Shown: positions 8,634 through 18,255 of the stretch, piece after piece | Layout: every line of letters begins with the position of its first letter | Position numbering within the stretch: position 1 is the first letter of the stretch | Origin: JBKECP01 sp047974765 | GTDB taxonomy: Bacteria > Pseudomonadota > Gammaproteobacteria > Pseudomonadales > Halieaceae | Assembly: GCA_047974765.1 (NCBI GenBank) | Contig: JBKECP010000015.1 | Location: 35,848 to 99,847 of the forward strand | Direction: 5' to 3' | Length of the DNA: 64,000 bases | Made by a program: the position numbers and the translations under genes | Notes under the pieces: generated by a model | The model's input: the letters and a program-made list of their open reading frames with translations, nothing else | Told to the model about the DNA's origin: nothing | The model's database searches: none

Positions 8634-11051
8634 ATGACTGAACAAGAACACAATTATGATTCCTCAAGTATCAAAGTTCTGAAAGGACTTGATGCTGTAC
8701 GTAAACGGCCAGGCATGTATATTGGTGATACTGATGATGGCACGGGATTGCATCATATGGTTTTTGAGCTAGTCGATAATTCTATCGATGAGGCACTTGC
8801 CGGTCATTGTTCACAAATTGACATTACTATCCACCCGGATGAATCTGTCACAGTTGGTGATGATGGACGAGGTATTCCCACTGAGATGCACGAAGAGGGT
8901 GTATCTGCTGCTGAAGTTATTATGACGGTTCTCCATGCCGGCGGTAAATTTGATGACAACACCTATAAAGTCTCTGGCGGTTTGCACGGTGTTGGTGTTT
9001 CCGTAGTTAATGCCCTCTCGGAGGAGTTGACGCTGACTATACGCCGTGAAGGTAAGCGCTATGAGCAAATTTATCATCACGGTGTCCCACAGGCGCCATT
9101 GGCAGAGATAGGTACAACGGATTCAACGGGTACACGGGTACGCTTTAAGCCTTCTGCTGAAACTTTCACGAATATCGAATTCCATTTTGATTTACTGGCT
9201 AAACGCTTAAGAGAACTAGCCTTTCTTAACTCAGGCGTTTGTATCGTGCTCAAAGACGAGCGCAGTGGTAAAGAAGAGAGTTACCAATATGAAGGTGGTT
9301 TAAATGCTTTTGTTGATTACCTGAACCAGAATAAAACATTAATTAATAAACCCTTCCATTTTCAGGTAGATGCTGAAGGTGGTATTGGTGTTGAAGTAGC
9401 TCTGCAATGGAATGACTCTTTTCAGGAAAATATTTTCTGTTATACCAACAATATTCCCCAGCGCGATGGTGGTGCCCACCTGGCAGGTTTTCGCGCTGCC
9501 CTCACCCGCAGTCTGAATGCTTATATTGAACGTGAAGGTCTGGCTAAAAAAGCGAAGGTCAATACTACCGGTGATGATGCCCGTGAAGGTTTAACGGCGA
9601 TCATCTCGGTAAAGGTTCCCGATCCGAAGTTTTCTTCTCAAACCAAGGACAAGCTGGTTTCCTCAGAGGTGAAGACGGCTGTAGAACAGGCCATGAATAC
9701 TTTCTTCAATGATTATCTGCTTGAAAACCCGCAGGAAGCCAAAGCGGTTGTTGGCAAAATGCTGGATGCTGCCCGGGCACGGGAAGCTGCCCGCAAAGCC
9801 AGGGAAATGACCCGTCGCAAAGGTGCTCTGGATATCGCCGGTCTGCCTGGTAAGCTGGCCGATTGCCAGGAGAAGGATCCCGCTCTGTCAGAACTCTATC
9901 TGGTGGAGGGCGATTCAGCGGGTGGTTCTGCCAAGCAGGGACGCAATCGCCGGTTCCAGGCAATCTTGCCGTTAAAAGGCAAGATTCTGAATGTTGAAAA
10001 GGCCCGCTTTGACAAAATGCTTGGCTCTGCTGAGGTTGGCACTATTGTAACGGCCCTGGGTTGTGGCATTGGCAAGGATGAATTTGACCCTGACAAGTTG
10101 CGTTATCACAGCATTATTATTATGACGGATGCTGATGTTGATGGGTCTCATATTAGAACTTTATTATTGACTTTTTTCTTCCGTCAAATGCCGGAACTGA
10201 TAGAACGGGGTCATATCTATATTGCGCAACCGCCGCTATATAAAATTGCCAGGGGCAAGCAACACCACTATCTCAAGGATGATGATGCGCTGCGCGTACA
10301 TTTGACGCAGTCGGCACTGGATAATGCGGCTGTTTATGTCAATGCGGATGCGCCACCTATCATTGGTGAGGGTCTGGAAAGTCTGGTGTCTCAGTTTCGC
10401 AAGGTTGCAGCAACTGTGGAACGCCTCGGTCGTTTATATTCCCCTGCCGTCCTTTGGCAGATTATCTATGGCGACTCCCTGAGTGTTGATCAGCTGGTTG
10501 ATGAGGCGGCTGTCACCACCTTTTCTGAACAACTAAGTGAGCGCTTACAAACCGTAGCGCTCCAGGGTTCATCGTATCAGCTTGTTGTTCGCAAGGATCA
10601 GGAGCGTCAACTTTTCTATCCGGTAGTGAAGTTTACCGCGCACGGTACAGAGACAGAGACTGAATACCCACGAGAGTTTTTTGCCTCTGGTGAGTATCGC
10701 AGTATGGTTGAGCTGGGTGAGACCATCAACAATCTGATTGAAGATGGCGGTTATTTCCAGCGTGGTGAAAAAATTCTCAATACCTGTAGCTTTGAGGAAG
10801 GTCTGGAGTGGTTGATGTCAGAAGCTCGCCGGGGCTATAACATTCAGCGCTATAAGGGTTTGGGTGAAATGAACCCCGACCAGCTTTGGGAAACCACCAT
10901 GGATCCGGATGTGCGCCGTATGCTCAAAGTCACTATTGAAGATGCCATCGCCGCTGATCAGATCTTTACTACTCTGATGGGTGATAACGTGGAGCCACGG
11001 CGGGATTTTATTGAAGAAAATGCCTTGTCGGTAGCTAACCTGGATGTTTAA
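8634..11051 (+). CDS. gyrB: DNA gyrase subunit B
   Basis: GyrB is the ATPase subunit of gyrase, which introduces negative supercoils with GyrA. The 805-residue product (E. coli 804) has the GHKL ATPase domain (VDNSIDEALAGHC; DDGRGIP; the glycine-rich lid GGLHGVGVSVVNALS), the Toprim motif EGDSAGGSAKQGRNRRFQA, the metal-binding DADVDGSHIRTLLLTFFFR and the C-terminal QRYKGLGEMNPDQLWETTMD. A GGAAAGAGAG sequence precedes the ATG. It ends the dnaA-dnaN-recF-gyrB series and is followed by a weak terminator. Confidence 0.99.
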   Translation: MTEQEHNYDSSSIKVLKGLDAVRKRPGMYIGDTDDGTGLHHMVFELVDNSIDEALAGHCSQIDITIHPDESVTVGDDGRGIPTEMHEEGVSAAEVIMTVLHAGGKFDDNTYKVSGGLHGVGVSVVNALSEELTLTIRREGKRYEQIYHHGVPQAPLAEIGTTDSTGTRVRFKPSAETFTNIEFHFDLLAKRLRELAFLNSGVCIVLKDERSGKEESYQYEGGLNAFVDYLNQNKTLINKPFHFQVDAEGGIGVEVALQWNDSFQENIFCYTNNIPQRDGGAHLAGFRAALTRSLNAYIEREGLAKKAKVNTTGDDAREGLTAIISVKVPDPKFSSQTKDKLVSSEVKTAVEQAMNTFFNDYLLENPQEAKAVVGKMLDAARAREAARKAREMTRRKGALDIAGLPGKLADCQEKDPALSELYLVEGDSAGGSAKQGRNRRFQAILPLKGKILNVEKARFDKMLGSAEVGTIVTALGCGIGKDEFDPDKLRYHSIIIMTDADVDGSHIRTLLLTFFFRQMPELIERGHIYIAQPPLYKIARGKQHHYLKDDDALRVHLTQSALDNAAVYVNADAPPIIGEGLESLVSQFRKVAATVERLGRLYSPAVLWQIIYGDSLSVDQLVDEAAVTTFSEQLSERLQTVALQGSSYQLVVRKDQERQLFYPVVKFTAHGTETETEYPREFFASGEYRSMVELGETINNLIEDGGYFQRGEKILNTCSFEEGLEWLMSEARRGYNIQRYKGLGEMNPDQLWETTMDPDVRRMLKVTIEDAIAADQIFTTLMGDNVEPRRDFIEENALSVANLDV

Positions 11052-11091
11052 GCCCTGCTTGTTTGGCTTAGCTGATGGCTATTTGAAAGTA

Positions 11092-11115
11092 GAGTGAGCG
11101 AAGTCACTGTTTTTT
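11092..11115 (+). terminator. probable weak rho-independent terminator after gyrB
   Basis: AGTGA / TCACT stem with a 6-base loop followed by GTTTTTT, 40 bases after the gyrB stop. The stem is short, so termination may be partial. Confidence 0.45.
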
Positions 11116-11125
11116 CTGCTGAAAA

Positions 11126-11151
11126 TCTGGCGCCAGACATTCTGGTGCCAG
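11126..11151. repeat. 12-bp palindrome with adjacent imperfect copy
   Basis: TCTGGCGCCAGA (11126-11137) is a perfect palindrome, followed after three bases by TCTGGTGCCAG (11141-11151), nearly the same sequence. It lies between gyrB and the DUF2167 pseudogene. It could be a repeated operator half-site or a leftover hairpin; no function is evident. Confidence 0.5.
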
Positions 11152-11182
11152 CTGTCTTTACTACAGATCCCGGCTCTGTCAT

Positions 11183-12088
11183 TTAGCGTCTGGATTTGCG
11201 TTTGGACACCCTTGAAAGCAAGGCCAGTCCCCCGGCAACAATAAATACACCAAACTTTTTGAAAAAGAGCAGTGCTACGGCCAGTATGCCGGTTTTGGCC
11301 AGCACCTTGCCGACAATCAGCCCCCGATACCATAGGCGGCAACTTTATCTATGCCCGGATCAAATTCGGAGTAGCGATAACCCGGATTAAATTCCGCCAG
11401 TGCAAGTATGCTGTCTATATTTGCTTCAATCTGGGGTTTCTGGTCCATATCGGCAATAAAGTTTAAAACCAGATAGCCCTTGCGGCCCAAAATACGGATA
11501 TTGTAATTGAGTGTATTAACCGGAGCGTCGCCAAAGCGGATTTCCTGAGCCCAGTGGAGTTTGTGCTCGGACTTGTCGTAATAGGGAGCTGAGGCCCAGC
11601 CAACAAGCTCTATAGCGTCATAACCCTACTCCTGCCGCATTTTGCTGTCAGCACGGGTGTCTGCTTCATTTGTGACAAAAGATCGTGGTAGTCGATATTA
11701 TCGGTGTCATCACCCGTTACATAACCGTCTTCTGAATATTCGATGACAACACCCCAGGCGTCATTGGCAAAAGGTGTCGTATCGGCTGGAAATAACATGC
11801 CAAACAATGAGCCATCGTAGTTTCCCGGCGGGTTATCCCATATTTCTACCAGTACCTTTCTGGTATTGGCTGGATTCAGATAATAGGAGGTCTCAGGCAC
11901 ATGAAGTGTGGCGATGCCACCTGGTAATTTGATAGTGCCTGCCTGCTGTTCAATGGACTCCCACAAGCCGCTCATATAGTCAATATAGGCAGCTTCTTCT
12001 GGGGTGGATGGTTCTTCTGCTTGTGCAAAAACCAGCGAATTTAAAAGCAGTGGCAGGACGCCGCTTAGAAAAAAATAATCTGCTTCAC
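11183..12088 (-). pseudogene. decayed DUF2167 membrane-anchored protein gene
   Basis: Read on the minus strand and joined across frames, the region encodes a DUF2167-type protein. A GTG at 12088 gives MKQIIFF, then after a frame change at a T run a signal-like LSGVLPLLLNSLVFAQA; next comes the 11975-11610 frame (GTIKLPGGIATLHVPETSYYL, DNPPGNYDGSLFGMLFP); then, in another frame, IELVGWASAPYYDKSEHKLHW and a C-terminal membrane helix (GILAVALLFFKKFGVFIVAG) ending at TAA 11183. Disruptions seen: a T-run shift near 12070, a shift near 11668, an in-frame TAG at 11626-11628, and a G-run shift near 11321. Total length matches the family (about 300 residues). Some indels could be homopolymer read errors, but the TAG is not of that kind. 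Confidence 0.85.
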
Positions 12089-12652
12089 ATATGAGTCCTG
12101 TTGTTGGGTTAAAGCTGTTACCCCGGATAAAAAACAGATAGTGGGCGGCTATTACTATAGGAATAATTTTTGGTTGACCAGATAGATGGCCAATAAATGA
12201 TTACTGCATCACAGCCTGATCAGTGTATTGGCAAAGAGTTTCTTTTGTAGGGGCTTTAGTATTCAGGACGTGTTACATAGTTCCATTGTAGATAGTGGCA
12301 GCGATTATCAGCCTGTTACAAAACTTGCGAGCGACTCTGTTGACGGCGTGCATATCCGTGTTTCGCTATTAGCCTGACAAACTGTGTAGCCGGGTTAATA
12401 CGATTTGGCAAGACTCGGTATCTTAGTGCAAATATTAGTTTTTATAATTATTTATTCCTGTGCCGGACTTTGGGGAAAGGCTTGTGATTTATTTGCTGGG
12501 CATCACAAAATTGAGCGCTAAAATGACAAAAATCAGCAATTTCTGCCGAATTTTGAACTTTTTACTTGAATGCAGACCTAGCCTTTAAAATACTGTGCAC
12601 TCATATAGAGCCTGTCCGCAGAGACGGCAGAACCAGCGCGAGGACACCATAG
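12089..12652. other. intergenic region upstream of the pilG-like operon
   Basis: This 564-base stretch separates the DUF2167 pseudogene (leftward) from the chemosensory operon (rightward). I find no convincing gene. A TAAAAT (12586-12591) could be a -10 element for the operon, but the nearest -35-like sequence, TTGAAT (12566-12571), is only 14 bases upstream, so the promoter is not well defined. Confidence 0.5.
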
Positions 12653-13060
12653 ATGAGCCAGACAGAAGAACTCGATATTTCCGGGGTAAAAGTCGCCATC
12701 GTGGATGATGCAAAAACCATCCGCATGATGATGTCACACACCCTCAAAAACATGGGCTGCGTAGTGGAGTGTGCCGAAGATGGCTACAAAGCACTGGGCA
12801 TGCTCCGGCGTTTTAAGCCAGATATTATTTTTCTTGATATCACCATGCCTGAACTTGATGGTTATCAAACCTGCACGTTAATTCGCAATGCCGAGGATAC
12901 CCGCGAGGTGCCAGTGGTAATGCTGTCAACATCTGACGGTATTTTTGATATTGCCAAAGGGCGTGCCCGCGGAGCTACCGCACATGTGACCAAGATACCC
13001 CCGGACTCTGTGTTGCGACAGATTATTCATGACTATACGGCTTCCAGAAAGGCAGCCTGA
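12653..13060 (+). CDS. pilG: PilG-like single-domain response regulator
   Basis: A CheY-like receiver of 135 residues, first gene of a Pil-Chp-type cluster. PilG in Pseudomonas is phosphorylated by ChpA and promotes pilus extension and cAMP signalling. Seen here: acidic pocket D18 D19, phospho-acceptor D62 in FLDITMPELDGYQTC, S92 and K114. The match to PilG is clear around PELDGYQTC and DGIFDIAKGRARGA. One oddity: the usual Lys-Pro after beta strand 5 (TKPF in PilG) is replaced by TKIPPDS, adding one residue before proline. The stop is 3 bases before the next ATG. Gene name assigned by homology and position; role in twitching versus another output is not shown by the sequence. Confidence 0.85.
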   Translation: MSQTEELDISGVKVAIVDDAKTIRMMMSHTLKNMGCVVECAEDGYKALGMLRRFKPDIIFLDITMPELDGYQTCTLIRNAEDTREVPVVMLSTSDGIFDIAKGRARGATAHVTKIPPDSVLRQIIHDYTASRKAA

Positions 13061-13063
13061 TTT

Positions 13064-13630
13064 ATGCTAAGCAGTGCTCTTGAGCAGCTTCGGGAACTGG
13101 AGAGCCGCTATGCTGAAGCAGCTACGCCACGACCTGCGGGTAATGAACATGTCATGTATTGGACAGGTACTCACCTGGGGGTGGCAGGTACATCCCTGCT
13201 TATTGGTGCCGGTGAGATCAGTGAGATTATTGAAACACCCAATACCACGCCGATACCGCGTACCAAGCCCTGGGTGATGGGGCTGGCAACACACCGGGGT
13301 GGTCTATTGCCAATTTTTAGCGGTGATGCGCTGTTTCGTGGTGGTGCTTATTCTGGCCGTGTCCGTGAATACTGCATGGTTGTGCGTCGCCAGGGGCTTT
13401 ACTTTGGCCTGACACTTAGCGCCGTACATCGTCACATGAAGTTTGCGATCGAGGAGCGGGATATGTCCCATCCGGTTGATCCGGACCTCGCCAGATTCTG
13501 TCTGGGTGGCTTTCATCATAAAGGTCAATTTTTAGCAGTACTGGATATCGACAAACTGGTAACTGACAGTGAGTTAGTCAGTGTATCTGTAACGACTGAC
13601 GGGGATACAAACGAGGAAACCAAGTCATGA
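13064..13630 (+). CDS. pilI: PilI-like CheW adaptor
   Basis: A 188-residue CheW-fold protein that would couple the receptor (PilJ-like) to the kinase (ChpA-like). PilI features are visible: GTSLLIGAGEISEIIE, PRTKPWVMGLATHRGGLLPIFS and a C-terminal FLAVLDIDKLVTD. It starts 3 bases after pilG and its TGA overlaps the ATG of the next gene (ATGA), so the three are co-translated. Assignment is by family resemblance and operon order. Confidence 0.85.
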   Translation: MLSSALEQLRELESRYAEAATPRPAGNEHVMYWTGTHLGVAGTSLLIGAGEISEIIETPNTTPIPRTKPWVMGLATHRGGLLPIFSGDALFRGGAYSGRVREYCMVVRRQGLYFGLTLSAVHRHMKFAIEERDMSHPVDPDLARFCLGGFHHKGQFLAVLDIDKLVTDSELVSVSVTTDGDTNEETKS

Positions 13631-15702
13631 CGTCTCTTTATAGAAAGGCAGTGTTTTCAACCGGGGCAGGCTTGCCTTCGCTGGCGAGTCTGGCTTGCCT
13701 GGTGGGGGCTCTGTGCGTATTTGTCATGGCTCCACAGGCAGATGCTCAGGAAGCTGACACAGCGGTGGCGGCTGGTAAGTTGCGTGTCTTATCGCAGCGT
13801 GTCGTCAGCAATGCCCGCGATACCGAGCTTGGCCGTCAGCAGGCCTTTAGTCAGCTTGCTGAAGATATTGACCGTTTTAACGCCATTCTTGACCAAGGTG
13901 TGTTTGCCGGTGATACCAGCACGATTACCGCTGCCTGGCGACCAGTGGAAGGGGCAGCCCGCTCTCTGATTGGCGCCGGTCAAAATGTGGTTATGGTCAA
14001 CAATATTACCCGTGATCTACAGGATAGTGTCAGTGAAATTCAAGGTGCTCTGTCGGGTATTGTCACTGTTTTGGAGCAGACGGGAGGTGATGGCAAGACA
14101 ATAGCCGCTGCTCAGAAGACACTGTGGCTGACAGAGCGCGTTACTCGCAATATGGAAAAGCTGCAGTTGGCCGATGAGCGTGCATCCTCTACCGCTGAAG
14201 AAATCAAAGTTGATGTGGTTGAGTTTGAGCGCACGGTTGATGCGCTGCGACACGGCAATAAAATCATGGGCATCTCCGCTGTTGATGATCCGAACGCACT
14301 GGGTGCACTGGAGCGTGCCAGTACGGCTTTTGAGATCGTCAGTGAGCCGGTCAGTAAAATTGTTGCTGCTGCCCCTTCGCTGGCAGGTGTTTCTACAGCT
14401 CGTGAAACAGTGGTTGAGCGTGGACCTCAGCTGGCCAATGTCATTTCTGACATTATGATCAGCGCCGGTGGGCAGTCGGTGGGCAGTGCCCGCGAAGGTG
14501 TCGGCACACTGGCTATTGTTTTGGCGGGAATCACGGTTATTGCGCTGGTATTGCTTGCCTGGGCACTGCTTAAACTGCGTGCACGCGGTGGTTTCAGTGG
14601 CGAAGGTGTGGATGATATAAACAATACACTGATGAAGATTGCCGATGGTGATCTGACCGTACAGGCCCTGGAAGAAAACCAGTTGCTGGAGGTGGCGCGT
14701 GAATTGAATGTGGCCACTGCACACCAGCGGGAGCTGATCCGCAATATTCGCACACCTTTTGATATCGCCGATGATGAAGTCAATCGCATCGGTAACACCA
14801 CCATGGGACAGCACAAGAAAAGCAGAGATCTGACTCGTGCTATCGTTGACTCTTCAACGGCGACTGCTGATATGGTTCGTATCAGTGACCAGATTAAAAA
14901 GGCCACTGAAAAAGCTGCACAAACCTCCAAGCGTAATCGTATGCAGGTTTCACGTGGCTATGAGCTGACCAAGGATATGTCCAAGGCTTCGTCCAATGTG
15001 CGTGAGTCGGTGCAGGAAACCTCAAAATCGGCTAAACGTCAGGGTGAGCTGATTCAGTCGGTGACAACAGCAGCTGAATATATCCAGGCTTTGAATACCA
15101 AAATCTCAGTAGTTGCTATTAACACTCGTATCGAAGCAGAGAAAGCCGGTGAACATGGTCGTCCCTTCCTGGGTATTGCTGAGGCCATTGGTGATCTGCT
15201 GTGGGAAGCAGAAGAGGAAGGTCGCAAGATTATTTCCGAGGTGCGGATGCTGCAAAACCTGTCGGCAGAAAACCTGTCTTCCATTGAGACTACGGTCAGT
15301 ACGGTCGTGACTATTCTGGAGTATATCGATCGCCTGGATGCATCCCTGGAAGAAATTAATGAAGGCTCCAACGAAATCAGCACCATTATTCACTCGGTGG
15401 ATGATGCGGCTGCACATTCTTCCGACAGCGCACAACATGTCAATGGCTTGATGAATGCCATTCGTGATCGCAATAAGGAAATATCTGATTTCTGTGACAA
15501 AACCCAGATGCATATTGGTGCATTGCAGCAATCGATGCGGGCCGCTGCCGAAAACCTTGGCAGATTCCGTATTGGTGAGAGCGGTCGTGCCGGTATCGCC
15601 AAGCCGAGCGGGATGGCGGGAGCAAAACCACAGGCAGTTTATGGTGAAAATGAGATGCAGGCCATGGAACTGGGTGAAAATCAGGGGAAAGCCTCTGTCT
15701 GA
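13627..15702 (+). CDS. pilJ: PilJ-like methyl-accepting chemotaxis receptor
   Basis: A 691-residue transmembrane receptor. The N-terminal hydrophobic segment is at about 17-38. A periplasmic region has the PilJ-type motif KLRVLSQRVVSNA, a second membrane helix lies at about 296-316 (AIVLAGITVIALVLLAWALL), and a HAMP-like segment and a long cytoplasmic coiled coil follow. The signalling tip departs from ordinary receptors: where others have GERGRGFAVVADEVRxLA it reads AGEHGRPFLGIAEAIGDLLW. The core contact residues may therefore differ, matching divergent partners in this operon. Translation is coupled to pilI by a 4-base overlap. Confidence 0.82.
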   Translation: MTSLYRKAVFSTGAGLPSLASLACLVGALCVFVMAPQADAQEADTAVAAGKLRVLSQRVVSNARDTELGRQQAFSQLAEDIDRFNAILDQGVFAGDTSTITAAWRPVEGAARSLIGAGQNVVMVNNITRDLQDSVSEIQGALSGIVTVLEQTGGDGKTIAAAQKTLWLTERVTRNMEKLQLADERASSTAEEIKVDVVEFERTVDALRHGNKIMGISAVDDPNALGALERASTAFEIVSEPVSKIVAAAPSLAGVSTARETVVERGPQLANVISDIMISAGGQSVGSAREGVGTLAIVLAGITVIALVLLAWALLKLRARGGFSGEGVDDINNTLMKIADGDLTVQALEENQLLEVARELNVATAHQRELIRNIRTPFDIADDEVNRIGNTTMGQHKKSRDLTRAIVDSSTATADMVRISDQIKKATEKAAQTSKRNRMQVSRGYELTKDMSKASSNVRESVQETSKSAKRQGELIQSVTTAAEYIQALNTKISVVAINTRIEAEKAGEHGRPFLGIAEAIGDLLWEAEEEGRKIISEVRMLQNLSAENLSSIETTVSTVVTILEYIDRLDASLEEINEGSNEISTIIHSVDDAAAHSSDSAQHVNGLMNAIRDRNKEISDFCDKTQMHIGALQQSMRAAAENLGRFRIGESGRAGIAKPSGMAGAKPQAVYGENEMQAMELGENQGKASV

Positions 15703-15779
15703 GTTGCTCTGGCAGCGCAGAACGCCGATAACAATATACAGCGGTGTGACTTTCTCTAACCAACCGGAGGTTTAACGAG

Positions 15780-18242
15780 GTGACTACCAAGACCGACATC
15801 GTCTCTCTCAAGTGGGTCATCGGCCTGATGAACAAGCAGGCCGAGAACGCTGAGCAGGCGCTAGTCGCTTACAGTAAAGATTCATCCCAGAAAAAGTCAC
15901 TATTGCAGTGTATGTGGGCGGTTCACCAGATCACTTCCACCTTGCGTGCTCTGGGTATTCGCAAGGGTGAAATGCTGTCCATTGAAATGGAACGCAGCCT
16001 GAATTTTTTATATAAGGACCGCGTTCAGGGTGAACGGCGCAAGTTGACTATGGGTGGTTTGATGCAGGCATTAAAGGTTTTGCCTGCCTACCTTGCCCAT
16101 GTGCAGGCAACCCGTATGGATACGGGACAAAGCCTGGAACCCTATGTTAATGATCTGCGTCGCTGGGTTGGTGAGAGGCCTCGTCCGCAGGCGTTTTTCT
16201 TCCACATGGATATCCCGGAAAATGCAGGTATTACTCCCGGTGCCAGTCCGGCCTCTGATGAGGAAGTCAGGAGTCGGGCCAATGTAATGTTGGCGTTGTA
16301 TCTGGAGATGGCCAAGGCTGCTCTGCGCAAGCGCAACGTAGGCGAGAGCATGAAAACCGTTGCTCGCATTGCCCGCAAAATGCAGACATTGTTTGCTGGC
16401 ACGCTGGAGGAGCGTTTCTGGTTCACCCAGGTTGGGTTGTGTGAAGGTATTGCTGGCGGTTTGATCGTACCGGATGAGTGTATCGCTCAGGTTTTTAAGG
16501 CTGGTGCCTTCATGATCAAATATGCCCGTGAAAACGGCGCCGAACTTGATCCCAATGTTGATTTTGATGCGTTCCAGCAGCACATGCTGTATTACATTGC
16601 TTCCTGTAAATCACGGCCCGTTCATATTGCCCATATCCGTGAAGTATTTGGCATTGAAGATGATACGCTGGAAAAGACACAGCAGGGTCTGATCCATATT
16701 GATGCATTGGTCACCGCGCTCAGTGGTGCCCTGGAGCAGCTCAATTCGGTTGTTGATTATATTAATGTCAACGATCTGCACGTTATTCGCAAAGCAGATG
16801 AGGCCGCTGGTGCCGAAGTGCTCAATGGTGTTGAAGCAGCCATGTTGCGTTTGTCTGCTGCCAGCCAGCAGGTGCATGCTGATTCCTTGCAGGTAGTACA
16901 CGATAAGTTGCGCAGTGTTTACCGTGGTGATTTCAGTAATAATCCGGCTCGTCTGGAGCAGGAAATCACGAATATTGTACGCGGCATTGTCGATGTAAAA
17001 CTCGATGTTGAATATAAGCTTGAGCACGGTGTATGCAGCGCGTTTTCCAGCCGTGAATTTGAGCTGCGCGAAAGTATCGTTACTGCCACCTTCAGTCAGA
17101 TGGCGCTGGTGGAGAACCATCTGCATGCTGTATTGCGCCGCAAGGCGCTGGCCAATGCGCTCAAACAAAAGCCTGTTGGCACTGAGGAAACACTCAGGCT
17201 GACACATGCGTTACACCGCTTCCTTAACAAGTCGGCGCAAGGGCATAGCGAATTACGCAAAGTCATATTTGATGCCGATAATAATGGCGCAGATATTGAT
17301 CGTCTGTATACCCTGGCCAGGGAATACTTTGAAGGCCTGGACGATGTACCTGAACGCAAGGCGATGAATGTTTCTGTTCAGCTATTGTCGGAAATTTCAG
17401 GTGCACTGACATTTGCCGGTATGGAACGGGAAGGTGCGGTTATTGAGCAGTGCCGAAAATGGCTGCAGGCCGCAGGCCGTGCCGGCAGCGTGCACGAAGA
17501 TGATGCTTTCCTGTGCTTTGCTGATGCCTTTGCCCAGATTGAAATGCACTTGCAGCGGACACTGATTGATCCTCTTGATGATACCTCGGAGATGATCACC
17601 CAGGCTGAGGCGCGTGCAGCTGAACTCGACAGATATATTGCTGATCTTTCTGCCGGTGCGGCGGTTGCCGTGCCGGAGATTGCTGCTGAAGTGACCGAAG
17701 AAGGCGTACCGGGCGGCAGTGGTGGAAGTATTGTCAGCCAAAGCCACTATGTTGAAGATCGGAATATTACGCCAGAGTTTCGTGAAGTTTTTCTGGAGGA
17801 GTCTGAAGAAATTGTAGCGGAGCTGACACGTTTGGTCAGCGTCTGGCAGGATGAGCCAAAAGCGGATTACAACCTCAAGGAAATCCGCCGTCATTTCCAT
17901 ACCTTCAAAGGTAATGGCCGCGCTGTGGGTGCCAATGTGCTTGGTGAACTGGGCTGGGCGGCCCAGGATATGGTTGATCGTGTGCTCGATGGTGATATGG
18001 AGGCCAATGATAATTTTCAGGCGGCAATAAAAGATGTGGTCGCTGCCCTGCCCGCTCTGATAGCTTCTTTTGGAGAGGCCGATGGTTTTGACGTTAGTAC
18101 AACCCGCGAGCTGACCAACCTCTGCTTCCGTCTGGCTGAGAGCAGTATTGAAGATCTTGCATCTGATTTGCCCCAGCTTGATAACACCGATGCCGTCAGG
18201 ACTGCTGAATCAGTGGAACAGGCGGCGATCCCGCCGGCCTGA
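15780..18242 (+). CDS. chpA: ChpA-type hybrid kinase, N-terminal part (FimL-like domain + Hpt)
   Basis: This 820-residue product corresponds to the N-terminal third of ChpA, the large CheA-like kinase of the Pil-Chp system. It opens MTTKTDIVSLKWVIGLMNKQ (GTG start, CGGAGG upstream) and continues as the FimL-like alpha-helical region. Near residue 700 is a histidine-phosphotransfer domain with the site HFHTFKGNGRAVGA. It stops at TGA 18240-18242, and the following sequence continues the protein one frame over. Together the two parts (about 820 + 1,630 residues) approach the size of intact Pseudomonas ChpA (about 2,470). Either one gene is broken by a 1-base indel, or the kinase is made as two polypeptides. 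Confidence 0.85.
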   Translation: MTTKTDIVSLKWVIGLMNKQAENAEQALVAYSKDSSQKKSLLQCMWAVHQITSTLRALGIRKGEMLSIEMERSLNFLYKDRVQGERRKLTMGGLMQALKVLPAYLAHVQATRMDTGQSLEPYVNDLRRWVGERPRPQAFFFHMDIPENAGITPGASPASDEEVRSRANVMLALYLEMAKAALRKRNVGESMKTVARIARKMQTLFAGTLEERFWFTQVGLCEGIAGGLIVPDECIAQVFKAGAFMIKYARENGAELDPNVDFDAFQQHMLYYIASCKSRPVHIAHIREVFGIEDDTLEKTQQGLIHIDALVTALSGALEQLNSVVDYINVNDLHVIRKADEAAGAEVLNGVEAAMLRLSAASQQVHADSLQVVHDKLRSVYRGDFSNNPARLEQEITNIVRGIVDVKLDVEYKLEHGVCSAFSSREFELRESIVTATFSQMALVENHLHAVLRRKALANALKQKPVGTEETLRLTHALHRFLNKSAQGHSELRKVIFDADNNGADIDRLYTLAREYFEGLDDVPERKAMNVSVQLLSEISGALTFAGMEREGAVIEQCRKWLQAAGRAGSVHEDDAFLCFADAFAQIEMHLQRTLIDPLDDTSEMITQAEARAAELDRYIADLSAGAAVAVPEIAAEVTEEGVPGGSGGSIVSQSHYVEDRNITPEFREVFLEESEEIVAELTRLVSVWQDEPKADYNLKEIRRHFHTFKGNGRAVGANVLGELGWAAQDMVDRVLDGDMEANDNFQAAIKDVVAALPALIASFGEADGFDVSTTRELTNLCFRLAESSIEDLASDLPQLDNTDAVRTAESVEQAAIPPA

Positions 18243-18255
18243 TAGCGCAACGGAT

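Noticed and set aside
14017..14814. Long open frame (265 codons) opposite pilJ
   Set aside because: It is fully antisense to the receptor coding sequence and has no domain pattern; an artefact of coding composition.
18230..18245. Programmed +1 frameshift site in chpA
   Set aside because: GCC-TGA-T gives no good re-pairing for the P-site tRNA and no upstream Shine-Dalgarno-like stimulator is seen; an indel or error is more likely.
18148..18255. ATG at 18148 or 18190 as the true start of the C-terminal ChpA part
   Set aside because: Up to about 18237 the other frame encodes conserved-looking ChpA sequence, while this frame's product (Arg/Pro/Ile-rich) looks non-coding.
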